Assembly: GCA_018993155.1 (NCBI GenBank) | Contig: JAGKSX010000136.1 | Location: forward strand, 1-39,178 | DNA length: 39,178 bases | Reading direction: 5' to 3' | Source: Hydrogenophaga sp. | Lineage (GTDB): Bacteria > Pseudomonadota > Gammaproteobacteria > Burkholderiales > Burkholderiaceae_C | Part shown: positions 7,770 to 15,158 of the stretch, one piece after another | Layout: every line of letters starts with the position of its first letter | Position numbering within the stretch: position 1 is the stretch's first letter | Notes under the pieces: generated by a model | The model's database searches: none | Told to the model about the DNA's origin: nothing | Seen by the model: the letters and a program-made list of their open reading frames with translations, nothing else | Position numbers and translations under genes: made by a program

Positions 7770-8816
7770 TTACCCCCGATGCATCGCGATCGAACTCCAC
7801 TGCGACGGTGACACCGCCTGCGGATCGCTCGTCGTGTCCTGGTAGTCGACGTTGTCGAGCGCCGAGAAATCGCTCACCCGGTTCTCGTTGTGCTGCGCAG
7901 ACTCCGGCGACAGGGTCTCGTGCATGCGGTGCGCCACGTACCAGCTGGCGCGCAACTTGGCCTCGCGGGTGTGAGAACCTAGGCGCGGCGTGAGGTGCAG
8001 ATTGGGAATGCCATGCAGCGGCGTGCCTTCGGCCGCGAACTGCGGGTTGGCGCCATCGAGCAGACAAGCGTCGATGCGGCCGTCGCACAGCGCCAGGGCC
8101 AGGGCCTCGGCGTCGAACAGCGAACTGCGGCTCACGCCCACCCAGAGCTGACCGGGCTTGCAGTGGTTGAGCATGCGCTCGTTGATCCAGCCCCGGAAAC
8201 GCGAGGCGTAGACCATCTGCAGCGAGATCGCGTCCGAGTGGGCCAGCAGTTCCTGCAGCGACACCGGTTCGACCTTGAGCTTGTCCCAGATGTCGGCGGC
8301 GTGGTGCACGGCCGGGTCGTAGCCCAGCAGGCGCACGCCCAGACTGCGCAGCATGGGCGCCAGCGTGTGCGCCACGGGGGCCAGGCCCAGCAAGCCCACT
8401 GTGCTGCCCGAGAGTTCGCGGCCCATGCGCACCTGGGCGATCTTGCGCCCGAGCAACGCACTGACCATGCCCCGGCGGTACAGCATCAGCAGGCCGTACA
8501 GCAGGTACTCGGCATTCGAGCGCACCGTGGCGCTGCGTGCCTGCAGCACGCGCACATTGCGCCGCGCGCAGGCGTTGAGATCGGTGTTGTCGCTGGAGAT
8601 CTGCATGCGCGCCACGATCTCAAGCTTGGGCGCGAAATCCAGGAATTCGCTGGAGACCACCACGTGCGGCGGCAGCACGATGGCGCGGGTCTTGTAGGTG
8701 CTCTTGCGCAACTCGGCGGGATCGTCGGCCAGCTCGGGCCGGAAGCTCACCTCATGGCGTTCCTGCAACCAGGCCAACGCTTCGGGCACAAGCGGATCAA
8801 GCAGCAGGACTTCCAT
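7770..8816 (-). CDS. D-2-hydroxyacid dehydrogenase-like protein with altered active site
   Basis: This 348-residue protein has the overall layout of D-isomer-specific 2-hydroxyacid dehydrogenases: an outer substrate domain (1-100), a Rossmann NAD domain (about 101-295) and a C-terminal return. The hallmark residues are largely missing. The glycine loop, normally GLGRIG, reads GLAPVA (144-149). Of the catalytic trio, Arg230 (SRSSLFD) is kept, the usual Glu is Gln259 (LDGANPQ), and the usual His of TPH is Arg278 (TPRLGSH). A polar tail of about 50 residues (ENRVSDFSALDNVDYQDTTS) has no family counterpart. The ATG at 8816 has only a weak ribosome site. It follows the TusA-family gene by 53 bases on the same strand. 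It may be a pseudoenzyme or have a different chemistry; the fold assignment is firm, the function unknown. Confidence 0.8.
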   Translation of the reverse strand: MEVLLLDPLVPEALAWLQERHEVSFRPELADDPAELRKSTYKTRAIVLPPHVVVSSEFLDFAPKLEIVARMQISSDNTDLNACARRNVRVLQARSATVRSNAEYLLYGLLMLYRRGMVSALLGRKIAQVRMGRELSGSTVGLLGLAPVAHTLAPMLRSLGVRLLGYDPAVHHAADIWDKLKVEPVSLQELLAHSDAISLQMVYASRFRGWINERMLNHCKPGQLWVGVSRSSLFDAEALALALCDGRIDACLLDGANPQFAAEGTPLHGIPNLHLTPRLGSHTREAKLRASWYVAHRMHETLSPESAQHNENRVSDFSALDNVDYQDTTSDPQAVSPSQWSSIAMHRG

Positions 8817-8869
8817 GGTGTTGGGCAGGGCGTGTGAAGATGAAGAAATCTGATCGCGCCTGCCTGTGC

Positions 8870-9097
8870 TCAGCGGCGCTTGAGCAGGGTGATGTGGTCG
8901 CCGCCCACCGTCTCCTGCTGCACCAGCAGGTTGCCCGTCTGCTTGGCAAAGGCCTGGAAATCACGCACCGAACCCGCGTCGGTGGAGATCACCTTGAGCG
9001 TCTGGCCGCTGAGCATGTCGGCCAATGCCTTCTTCGCTTTGAGGATGGGCAAGGGGCAGTTCAAGCCGCGGGCATCGAGTTCTTTGTCGGCAGTCAT
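8870..9097 (-). CDS. TusA/SirA-family sulfurtransferase
   Basis: The 75-residue protein has the small two-layer TusA fold, which carries persulfide sulfur between donors and acceptors in the cytoplasm (tRNA thiolation, molybdenum cofactor, sulfur oxidation). The signature CPxP is present as LNCPLPILKAKK with Cys14 the persulfide carrier, followed by the typical LSGQTLKVISTD strand and a VRDFQAFAKQTG helix. The length is standard. It sits between a Nudix gene (81 bases upstream) and the dehydrogenase-like gene, with cysM further upstream on the same strand, so a loose cysteine/sulfur grouping exists. Which acceptor it serves cannot be told, and it may be a paralogue rather than the tRNA-modifying TusA itself. 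Confidence 0.88.
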   Translation of the reverse strand: MTADKELDARGLNCPLPILKAKKALADMLSGQTLKVISTDAGSVRDFQAFAKQTGNLLVQQETVGGDHITLLKRR

Positions 9098-9178
9098 GGG
9101 GTGGGGGGTATTCCTGGGTTGTCAACATTCTAAGCGGCCCACAGCGCGCGGCAGCCCCCGCGCGGAGCCCTAAGCACG

Positions 9179-9739
9179 CTATCCGGCGCCGTCGGCCGGA
9201 CCCGCGGCGGGTTTCTGTGACAAATCTTCCATGAAGACGGGCTCGTGCCCGTGCTGGCGCAGCCATTGCGCCAGGGCCAGCCCGGTGCCGGCCCGCCAGC
9301 AGCGCACCTGTTCGGGCCGCATCAGCTTGTAGTCCACCAGCTCGGGAGAGAGCCGCACCTCGCCGTGCGCGCGCGCGTGGTAGGTGATGATGACCTGGTT
9401 CATGCGCTGGAAATCGTGCACGCCCACCAGCTCCAGCGCATCCACCTCCAGCGAGGTTTCCTCGGCGATCTCGCGCCGGATGCCCTCTTCGGGCGTCTCG
9501 CCGGCCTCCATGAAGCCGGTGATGAGGCCGAACATCTTGCCCGGCCAGGCCGCGTTGCGCGCCAGCAGGATGTGGCCGTCCATCTCCACGATGGCCGCGA
9601 GCACCGGCGTCGGGTTGTTCCAGTGGGTGAAGCCGCAGGCCGGGCAACGCAGACGCTGGGTGAAGCCGCCATCTTCTTCCATGCCGATCAGTGCCAGCGG
9701 CGTGGCGCACACAGGGCAGAACCGGAATTCGGTGCTCAT
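9179..9739 (-). CDS. Nudix hydrolase with N-terminal zinc ribbon
   Basis: The 186-residue protein joins a four-cysteine zinc ribbon (FCPVCATPL and RLRCPACGFTHWNN) to a Nudix domain, as in NudC-type NADH pyrophosphatases, which cleave a phosphoanhydride bond with magnesium. The Nudix box GFMEAGETPEEGIRREIAEETSL fits Gx5Ex7REUxEE; the last conserved Gly is Thr here. It lacks the large N-terminal domain of true NudC, so it is a short zinc-ribbon Nudix protein and may act on another nucleotide diphosphate. The ATG at 9739 lies 16 bases after the cysM stop, so the two are likely co-transcribed. Substrate is inferred at family level only. Confidence 0.88.
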   Translation of the reverse strand: MSTEFRFCPVCATPLALIGMEEDGGFTQRLRCPACGFTHWNNPTPVLAAIVEMDGHILLARNAAWPGKMFGLITGFMEAGETPEEGIRREIAEETSLEVDALELVGVHDFQRMNQVIITYHARAHGEVRLSPELVDYKLMRPEQVRCWRAGTGLALAQWLRQHGHEPVFMEDLSQKPAAGPADGAG

Positions 9740-9755
9740 GGTCGGCCGCCGGCGC

Positions 9756-10658
9756 TCAGGCCGGGAAAACGCCAGTGGAGAGATAGCGGTCGCCCCGGTC
9801 GCAGACCACGAAGACGATGGTGGCGTTCTCGACCTGGCTGGCGATCTGCTGCGCCACCCAGCAGGCGCCCGCCGCCGAGATGCCGCCGAAGATGCCTTCT
9901 TCGCGCGCCAGCTGGCGGCACATGGCCTCGGCGTCGCCCTGGCCCACGTAGACCAGCTCGTCCACCGTGCTCGGGTCGTAGATCTTGGGCAGGTACTCGG
10001 TGGGCCACTTGCGGATGCCAGGGATGCGCGAGCCCTCGCTGGGCTGGGCGCCGATGATGCGCACGGCCGGGTTCTTTTCCTTCAGGAAACGCGACACGCC
10101 GGTGATGGTGCCGGTGGTGCCCATGGCGCTCACGAAATGGGTGATGCGCCCGTCGGTCTGGGCCCAGATCTCCGGGCCGGTGGTTTCGTAGTGGATGCGT
10201 GGGTTGTCGGCGTTGGCGAACTGGTCGAGCACGCGGCCTTTGCCGTCGGCCTGCATCTTCTCGGCCAGGTCGCGCGCGGACTCCATGCCGCCGCTCTTGG
10301 AGGTGAGGATCAGCTCGGCGCCGAAGGCCTTCATGGTCTGGGCGCGCTCGATGGACAGGTCCTCCGGCATGATCAGCACCATGCGGTAGCCCTTGATGGC
10401 TGCCGCCATGGCCAGGGCGATGCCGGTATTGCCCGACGTGGCTTCGATCAGGGTGTCGCCGGGCTTGATGTCGCCCCGTTCCTCGGCGCGCTTGATCATC
10501 GAGACGGCGGGCCGGTCTTTCACGGAACCGGCGGGGTTGTTGCCCTCCAGCTTGCCCAGGATCACATTGCCTCGCGCCTGGTTGGCCGCCGCGCCAATGC
10601 GCTGCAGCGCCACCAGCGGCGTGTTGCCGATGGCGTCTTCAATCGTCGGGTAGTTCAT
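9756..10658 (-). CDS. cysM: Cysteine synthase B (O-acetylserine sulfhydrylase)
   Basis: The 300-residue PLP enzyme makes L-cysteine from O-acetylserine and sulfide; the CysM type can also use thiosulfate. The PLP lysine is Lys47 in NPAGSVKDRPA. The phosphate-binding loop is EATSGNTGIALA, the second glycine loop SAMGTTGTITGV, and the substrate loop near IRKWPTEYLPKIYD is of CysM rather than CysK type. Homologues start MNYPTIEDAIGNTPL, so I place the start at the ATG at 10658. A TTG at 10682 would add eight residues and has AAGGGAG just before it, so it cannot be excluded. It is divergent from tRNA-Leu, with 39 bases between. It likely heads a cysM, Nudix, TusA transcript. Confidence 0.95.
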   Translation of the reverse strand: MNYPTIEDAIGNTPLVALQRIGAAANQARGNVILGKLEGNNPAGSVKDRPAVSMIKRAEERGDIKPGDTLIEATSGNTGIALAMAAAIKGYRMVLIMPEDLSIERAQTMKAFGAELILTSKSGGMESARDLAEKMQADGKGRVLDQFANADNPRIHYETTGPEIWAQTDGRITHFVSAMGTTGTITGVSRFLKEKNPAVRIIGAQPSEGSRIPGIRKWPTEYLPKIYDPSTVDELVYVGQGDAEAMCRQLAREEGIFGGISAAGACWVAQQIASQVENATIVFVVCDRGDRYLSTGVFPA

Positions 10659-10671
10659 CCCACCACTGTGC

Positions 10672-10677
10672 CATAAT
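10672..10677 (+). promoter_or_regulatory. Candidate -10 element of tRNA-Leu, possibly bidirectional
   Basis: CATAAT lies 21 bases before the tRNA, right for a start about 15 bases upstream of the mature 5' end. On the other strand the same bases read ATTATG, followed closely by the cysM start, so one AT-rich patch may serve both genes. No good -35 was found in either direction. Confidence 0.4.
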
Positions 10678-10697
10678 TTCAAGTCTCCCTTCTGGCA

Positions 10698-10782
10698 GCC
10701 CGGGTGGTGAAATTGGTAGACGCGCCGGACTCAAAATCCGGTTCCGAAAGGAGTGTCGGTTCGATTCCGACCCCGGGCACCA
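10698..10782 (+). tRNA. tRNA-Leu (anticodon CAA)
   Basis: An 85-base class II tRNA. The acceptor stem is GCCCGGG/CCCGGGC with discriminator A and an encoded CCA (10780-10782). The D arm contains GAAATTGGTAGACGC, the anticodon stem CCGGA/TCCGG encloses the loop CTCAAAA (anticodon CAA, reading UUG), the long variable arm is typical of leucine tRNA, and the T arm contains GGTTCGATTCC. Confidence 0.98.
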
Positions 10783-10795
10783 CGACACAATTCCA

Positions 10796-10826
10796 AGCCG
10801 TGCAGGCAAGCCGCACGGCTTTTTTG
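10796..10826 (+). terminator. Rho-independent terminator of tRNA-Leu
   Basis: AGCCGTGC and GCACGGCT pair around a nine-base loop and are followed directly by a T-run. It lies 14 bases after the tRNA and just before the convergent SDR gene end. Confidence 0.85.
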
Positions 10827-10837
10827 TTGCCCGCCGC

Positions 10838-11755
10838 TCAGGCCAGGCCCTGCGCCACCGTGGGGTAGCGCAGGCGCAGGCCCAACTCGCCCTTGAGGCG
10901 CTGGTTGCGCAGCCGACGCGACTCGCTCATGAAACTCAGCAGCACCAGCGGCAACTGGTCGCCCGCGCCCTCGCGCGCCACGCGCGGCGGCCGGGGCAGG
11001 CCGTACAGATCGGCCGCGAGGTCGAAGTAGTCGCCCATCTTGAGTTCGGTGTCGTCCACCACGTTCACGTTGCGCTGTGGCCGACCGCGCCAGAGCGCGA
11101 GCACGCAGGCGCGCGCCAGGTCGTCGGCGTGGATGTGGTTGGTGTACACGTCGTCCTCGGCGCGCAACACCGGCGTGCCGCGCAGCAGGCGTTCGCGCGG
11201 CGTGCCACCGGCCCGGTCAGGCGCGTAGATGCCGGGAATGCGCAGCACCGTGGTGCGCACGCCGGTGGCGCGGCCCAGCCAGTGCACGGCGGCCTCGGCG
11301 TCCACCCGTCGCCAGGCGCGCGGCGTCTTCGGGTTCGCGGGTGCGGCTTCGTCCATCCATCGGCCCTGGCCGTCGCCGTAGACGCCGGTGGTCGACCCGT
11401 AGACCACCGAGGCGGGCAGCGAACGCTGCACCAAGACCAGGGACAGCGCGCGCGTGCGCGGGTCCAGCCGCCAGTCGGCCAGCTCTTCCGAGGGCGGTGG
11501 CGCCAGGTGCAGCACGCGCGTGGCCAGACCGGCCAGGCGGCGCAGGCTGCGCGGGTCGTCCAGGTTGCCCTGCAGCGGAGTGATGCCCTGGGCCCGCAGT
11601 GCCGGGCCGCGCGCGGCGCTGGAGGTAAGGGCCAGCAGGCGCGCGCGGGCACCGCCGCCCAGCACGCGCGCGGCGCGCTGGCCCACGTCGCCACAACCCA
11701 CGATGAGAACCCGTTCACGCCGGAAGCGTGCGGGCAAAGCGCCGAGAAGGCTCAT
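10838..11755 (-). CDS. Atypical SDR / NAD-dependent epimerase-like protein (YeeZ type)
   Basis: The 305-residue cytoplasmic protein has the Rossmann start RERVLIVGCGDVGQRAARVL (GCGDVG) followed by beta strands typical of extended SDR enzymes, STTGVYGDGQGRWMDE and TVLRIPGIYAPDR. The catalytic YxxxK is not visible where expected; RRVDAEAAVHW occupies that place, as in the atypical SDR subgroup of E. coli YeeZ. Substrate and even catalytic activity are therefore uncertain. I chose the ATG at 11755 because the longer reading adds 30 residues with no SDR character and overlaps the divergent gene. It faces away from the ferredoxin-reductase gene with 83 bases between. Confidence 0.8.
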   Translation of the reverse strand: MSLLGALPARFRRERVLIVGCGDVGQRAARVLGGGARARLLALTSSAARGPALRAQGITPLQGNLDDPRSLRRLAGLATRVLHLAPPPSEELADWRLDPRTRALSLVLVQRSLPASVVYGSTTGVYGDGQGRWMDEAAPANPKTPRAWRRVDAEAAVHWLGRATGVRTTVLRIPGIYAPDRAGGTPRERLLRGTPVLRAEDDVYTNHIHADDLARACVLALWRGRPQRNVNVVDDTELKMGDYFDLAADLYGLPRPPRVAREGAGDQLPLVLLSFMSESRRLRNQRLKGELGLRLRYPTVAQGLA

Positions 11756-11838
11756 GCGAAATCCGGATTTGAGACAATGGCGGGTTGCCACACGGGGGGG
11801 CGCCCCCGTCGGCCTTTCCCGTTTCAACACGTGCCAGT

Positions 11839-12870
11839 ATGACATTCAACATCACCGTCGAGCCCAGTGGGCGCACCTTCACCGCCGAGCCCGACGAGTC
11901 CATGCTCGCCGCCGGCATCCGCCAGGGCATCGGCCTGCCCTACGGCTGCAAGGACGGCGCCTGCGGCTCCTGCAAGTGCAAGCTGATCTCGGGCAGCGTG
12001 ACACACGGCCACCACCAGCCCAAGGCGCTGAGCGCCGACGAGGAAGCCGCCGGCTACGTGCTCACCTGCTGCGGCGTGGCCCACAGCGACGTGGTCCTCG
12101 AATCGCGCCAGGTCACCGAGGCCGGCGCCTTTCCGATCAAGAAGATGCCGGTGCGCGTGAGCACGCTGGAGCGCGCCTCGCACGACGTGATCGTGCTTCG
12201 CCTGCAGTTGCCGGCGAGCGACGCCTTCCAGTACCACGCGGGCCAGTACGTCGAGTTCCTGCTGCGCGACGGCGACCGCCGCAGCTACTCCATGGCCAAC
12301 GCGCCGCACACGCAGGCCACGGCGCCCGCACTGGAACTGCACCTGCGCCACATGCCGGGCGGCAAGTTCACCGACCACGTGTTCGGCGCCATGAAGGAAA
12401 AGGACATCCTGCGCATCGAAGGGCCTTATGGCAGCTTCTTCCTGCGCGAGGACAGCGACAAGCCCATCGTGTTCCTCGCCTCGGGCACCGGCTTCGCGCC
12501 GATCAAGTCGGTGATCGAGCACATGCAGTTCAAGGGCATCACGCGGCCCGCCACGCTGTACTGGGGCGGCCGCCGCCCGGCCGACCTGTACCAGAGCGCC
12601 TGGATCGAGGCCCGCCTGGCCGAGATGCCGAACCTGCGCTACGTGCCGGTGGTGTCCGACGCCCTGCCGGAAGACGCCTGGACCGGCCGCACCGGCTTCG
12701 TCCACCAGGCCGTGCTGCAGGACTTCCCCGACCTCTCGGGCCACGAGGTGTACGCCTGTGGCGCGCCCATCGTGGTCGAATCGGCCCACCGCGACTACGT
12801 CGCCAAGGCAGGTTTGCCCGACGAGGCCTTCTTCGCCGATTCGTTCACCAGCGCCGCCGACAAACTGTGA
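11839..12870 (+). CDS. 2Fe-2S/FAD/NAD(P)H electron-transfer reductase (AscD/DdhD-like)
   Basis: The 343-residue protein is a plant-type ferredoxin fused to a ferredoxin-NADP reductase. The iron-sulfur cysteines are Cys37, Cys42, Cys45 and Cys77 (YGCKDGACGSCKCK and TCCGVAH). The FAD site is RSYSMANAPH with GPYGSFFL, and the NAD(P)H site begins LASGTGFAPIKSV and ends near VYACGAPIVVESA. Sequences like this are often labelled CDP-6-deoxy-3,4-glucoseen reductase, but no sugar-biosynthesis gene is near; close relatives also serve as the reductase of ring-hydroxylating oxygenases. It should pass electrons from NAD(P)H to an unknown partner. The ATG at 11839 begins the ferredoxin domain directly; an upstream in-frame start at 11785 adds unrelated residues. 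Confidence 0.88.
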   Translation: MTFNITVEPSGRTFTAEPDESMLAAGIRQGIGLPYGCKDGACGSCKCKLISGSVTHGHHQPKALSADEEAAGYVLTCCGVAHSDVVLESRQVTEAGAFPIKKMPVRVSTLERASHDVIVLRLQLPASDAFQYHAGQYVEFLLRDGDRRSYSMANAPHTQATAPALELHLRHMPGGKFTDHVFGAMKEKDILRIEGPYGSFFLREDSDKPIVFLASGTGFAPIKSVIEHMQFKGITRPATLYWGGRRPADLYQSAWIEARLAEMPNLRYVPVVSDALPEDAWTGRTGFVHQAVLQDFPDLSGHEVYACGAPIVVESAHRDYVAKAGLPDEAFFADSFTSAADKL

Positions 12871-12876
12871 CCCACC

Positions 12877-12962
12877 CCCGTCGCTTGCTCACTGCGTGTA
12901 GCCGCATCCCCCCTCCAGGGGGCAGCGCCAGCGGCCCGGCAGAGCCGGTTCCGCGGCGCTTC
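12877..12962 (-). repeat. Clover-type intergenic repeat, copy C
   Basis: Read on the minus strand this begins GCGCCGCGGAACCGG, has the apical loop CTCTG, closes with CCGCTGGCGC, then a CCCCCTGGAGGGGG hairpin and a degenerate third part ending GACGGGGGTG. It lies between two plus-strand genes. It is nearly identical to copy B through the apical part but has a different, still self-complementary, outer stem. Confidence 0.7.
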
Positions 12963-12997
12963 TGACTGCGTACCCTTTCACTCACAAGGAGACAACC

Positions 12998-13978
12998 ATG
13001 CTGAACCGCCGCCAACTGATCACCCGCTCCGCCCTGGCCTCGGCCAGCCTCGCCCTGCCGGGGTTCGCCTCGGCGCAGGCCGCCAACACCACGCGCATCG
13101 TGGTGCCCTTCGCGGCGGGCGGCCCGATCGACGTGACGGCGCGCATCCTGGCCGAGGCGGTGAAGGGCTCGCTGGGCACGGTGATCGTGGAGAACCGGCC
13201 CGGTGCCGGCGGCAACATCGGCGTGAGCGCGGTGGCCAAGGCACCAGCCGACGGCCTCACGCTGGGCATTGCCACCACGGCCTCGCACGGCATCAACCCC
13301 TGGCTGTTCAAGCAGCTGCCCTACGACCCCGCCAAGGACTTTGCCGCCATCACGCAGATGCTGCGCGTGCCCAACGTGCTGGTGATGAACGCCGAGACTG
13401 CCACGCGCCTGAACATCCGCACCGTGGCCGACCTCATCGCCTACGGCAAGGCCAACCCCGGCAAGCTCAACTACGGCTCGGGCGGCAACGGCAGCGCCGG
13501 CCACCTCGCGGGCGAGCTGCTGAAGAACCAGGCCGGCTTCTTCGCCGTCCACATTCCCTACAACGGCGGCAACCCGGCGCAGCTGGGCCTGCTGTCGGGC
13601 CAGGTCGACTTCAACATCGACAACCTCGCCACGGCCGCGGCCAACATCCGCTCCGGCAAGCTCAAGGCCCTGGCCGTGACCACCGCGCAGCGCAGCAGCG
13701 TGATGCCCGATGTACCGACCGTGGCCGCCACCCTGCCCGGCTTCGAGATCGACACCTGGTGGGGCCTGATCGCCCCGGCCGGCACGCCGGCCGACACGGT
13801 GCGCAAGCTCAACACCGCGTTCAACGCCGCGCTGAATTCGGCCGAGGTGAAGACCCGCTTTGCCCAGCTGCTGGCCGAGCCCGCGCCCAGCACGCCCGAG
13901 CAGTTCGACGACTTCATGAAGCGCGAGCGCACGAAGTACGAGCGCATGGTCAAACTCAGCGGCGCTCAAGTGGACTAA
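12998..13978 (+). CDS. Bug-family (TctC-type) periplasmic solute-binding protein
   Basis: The 326-residue protein is an extracytoplasmic binding receptor of the tripartite tricarboxylate transporter family, hugely expanded in Burkholderiales. The N terminus MLNRRQLITRSALASASLAL to FASAQA is a signal peptide with a twin-arginine-like start and an AQA cleavage site. Family motifs include RIVVPFAAGGPIDVTARILA, VENRPGAGGNIGV, LNYGSGGNGSAGHLAGEL and HIPYNGGNPAQ. A strong AAGGAG site precedes the ATG. No TctA/TctB membrane genes are adjacent, so it is an orphan receptor, as most Bug proteins are; its ligand, probably a carboxylate, is unknown. A strong terminator follows. Confidence 0.95.
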   Translation: MLNRRQLITRSALASASLALPGFASAQAANTTRIVVPFAAGGPIDVTARILAEAVKGSLGTVIVENRPGAGGNIGVSAVAKAPADGLTLGIATTASHGINPWLFKQLPYDPAKDFAAITQMLRVPNVLVMNAETATRLNIRTVADLIAYGKANPGKLNYGSGGNGSAGHLAGELLKNQAGFFAVHIPYNGGNPAQLGLLSGQVDFNIDNLATAAANIRSGKLKALAVTTAQRSSVMPDVPTVAATLPGFEIDTWWGLIAPAGTPADTVRKLNTAFNAALNSAEVKTRFAQLLAEPAPSTPEQFDDFMKRERTKYERMVKLSGAQVD

Positions 13979-13980
13979 GA

Positions 13981-14013
13981 AAAAGCCACCTTCGCACGAG
14001 CGAGGTGGCTTTT
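13981..14013. terminator. Bidirectional terminator after the Bug gene
   Basis: AAAAGCCACCT (13981-13991) and AGGTGGCTTTT (14003-14013) form an eleven-base perfect stem with A and T runs on both sides, so it can work on either strand between the convergent Bug and dctP genes. Confidence 0.85.
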
Positions 14014-14018
14014 CCAGA

Positions 14019-14092
14019 GATACCGCGGAACCGGCTCTGCCGGGCCGCTGGTATCGCCCCCTCGAGGGGGTCGCGCGAAGCGCGGCGGGGGT
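14019..14092 (+). repeat. Clover-type intergenic repeat, copy B
   Basis: GATACC/GGTATC outer stem, GCGG/CCGC middle stem and CCGG-ctctg-CCGG apical hairpin, then CCCCCTCGAGGGGG and CGCGCGAAGCGCG hairpins and a GGCGGGGGTG end. It touches the dctP stop codon. It is the best-formed copy in the window. Confidence 0.75.
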
Positions 14093-14094
14093 GT

Positions 14095-15129
14095 TTACTT
14101 TCTTGCAGCCACGGCCTTCTCGGCCTTGGTCACCAGATCGGCACCGATCTGGTTCTTCCACTTGTCGTAGACCGGGCGCGTCACCTTGACGAACTCGGCG
14201 CGCTGTTCCGGCGTCAGCTCGGTCACGGTCACGCCCATGTCGCTGAGCTGCTTGATCAGCGGCTTGCCCGGCTCGACCAGGCCCTTGCGCGCCAGGGCCT
14301 TGCCTTCCTTGCCGGCATCGATCGCGGCCTGCTTGACGATGGCGCGGTCGGCCTCGGTCCAGCTGGCCCAGATGTCCTTGTTCACCACGAAGATCAGCGG
14401 GTCGGCCACGTAGCCCCACAGCGTCAGGTGCTTCTGTTCCACGGTGGGCAGCTTGGCGGCGAGGAACACCGAGAGCGGGTTCTCCTGGCCGTCCACGGCG
14501 CGGCTGGCCATGGCCGGCTGGGCATCGGCCCAGCTCATCTGCGTGGGGTTGGCGCCCAGCGCAGTGAAGGTGTCCAGGAACAGCGGCGAACCCACCACGC
14601 GGATCTTCAGGCCCTTGAGGTCGGCCGGGGTCTTGATGGCGTGCTTGGAGTTGGAGATCTCGCGGTAGCCGTTCTCGCCCCAGGCCAGCGGCACGGCACC
14701 GGCCTTTTCGATGTCCTTGAACAGCTGCGTGCCCACTTCACCGGTGGTCAGTGCGTCGATGGCCGCGAAGTCGGGCATCAGGAAGGGCATGGAGAACAGG
14801 TTGAGCTGGCGCACCTGGGGCGACCAGTTGATGGTCGAACCCACGGCGAGGTCGATCACGCCCTGGCGCAGGCCGCTGAACTCGCGCGTCTGGTCGCCCT
14901 GCAGCAGCGACACGCCGGGGTAGAGCTTGATGTTGATGCGGCCCTGCGTGCGCTCGCGCACGAGGTTGGCCCAGATCTCACCGCTCTTGCCCCAGGGGAA
15001 GGCCGTGCCCAGCACCAGCGACATGCGGTACTCGGCCTTGTAGGCGCTGGTGCTCTGGGCAAAGCCGTTGGTGGTCACGGCCAGCGCGGCGGCGGCCAGG
15101 GCGGTGGTCAGGAAGGTGCGCAGTTTCAT
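14095..15129 (-). CDS. dctP: TRAP transporter solute-binding protein, DctP family
   Basis: The 344-residue periplasmic receptor delivers a carboxylate-type ligand to the DctQM permease. A signal peptide (MKLRTFLTTALAAAALAVTTNGFAQ) is followed by the DctP fold, with LGTAFPWGKSGEIWANLV, the ligand-contact region KGLKIRVVGSPLFLDTFTALGANPTQMSW (read as separate blocks) and the conserved arginine of KIRVVG, which usually bridges the substrate carboxylate. The ATG at 15129 has AAGGAG about ten bases upstream. It is last in a dctQ, dctM, dctP operon, 29 bases after dctM. The ligand cannot be deduced. A structured repeat sits directly at its 3' end. Confidence 0.95.
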   Translation of the reverse strand: MKLRTFLTTALAAAALAVTTNGFAQSTSAYKAEYRMSLVLGTAFPWGKSGEIWANLVRERTQGRINIKLYPGVSLLQGDQTREFSGLRQGVIDLAVGSTINWSPQVRQLNLFSMPFLMPDFAAIDALTTGEVGTQLFKDIEKAGAVPLAWGENGYREISNSKHAIKTPADLKGLKIRVVGSPLFLDTFTALGANPTQMSWADAQPAMASRAVDGQENPLSVFLAAKLPTVEQKHLTLWGYVADPLIFVVNKDIWASWTEADRAIVKQAAIDAGKEGKALARKGLVEPGKPLIKQLSDMGVTVTELTPEQRAEFVKVTRPVYDKWKNQIGADLVTKAEKAVAARK

Positions 15130-15158
15130 GAGGTTTGTCTCCTTGGTTGAATCGAAAA

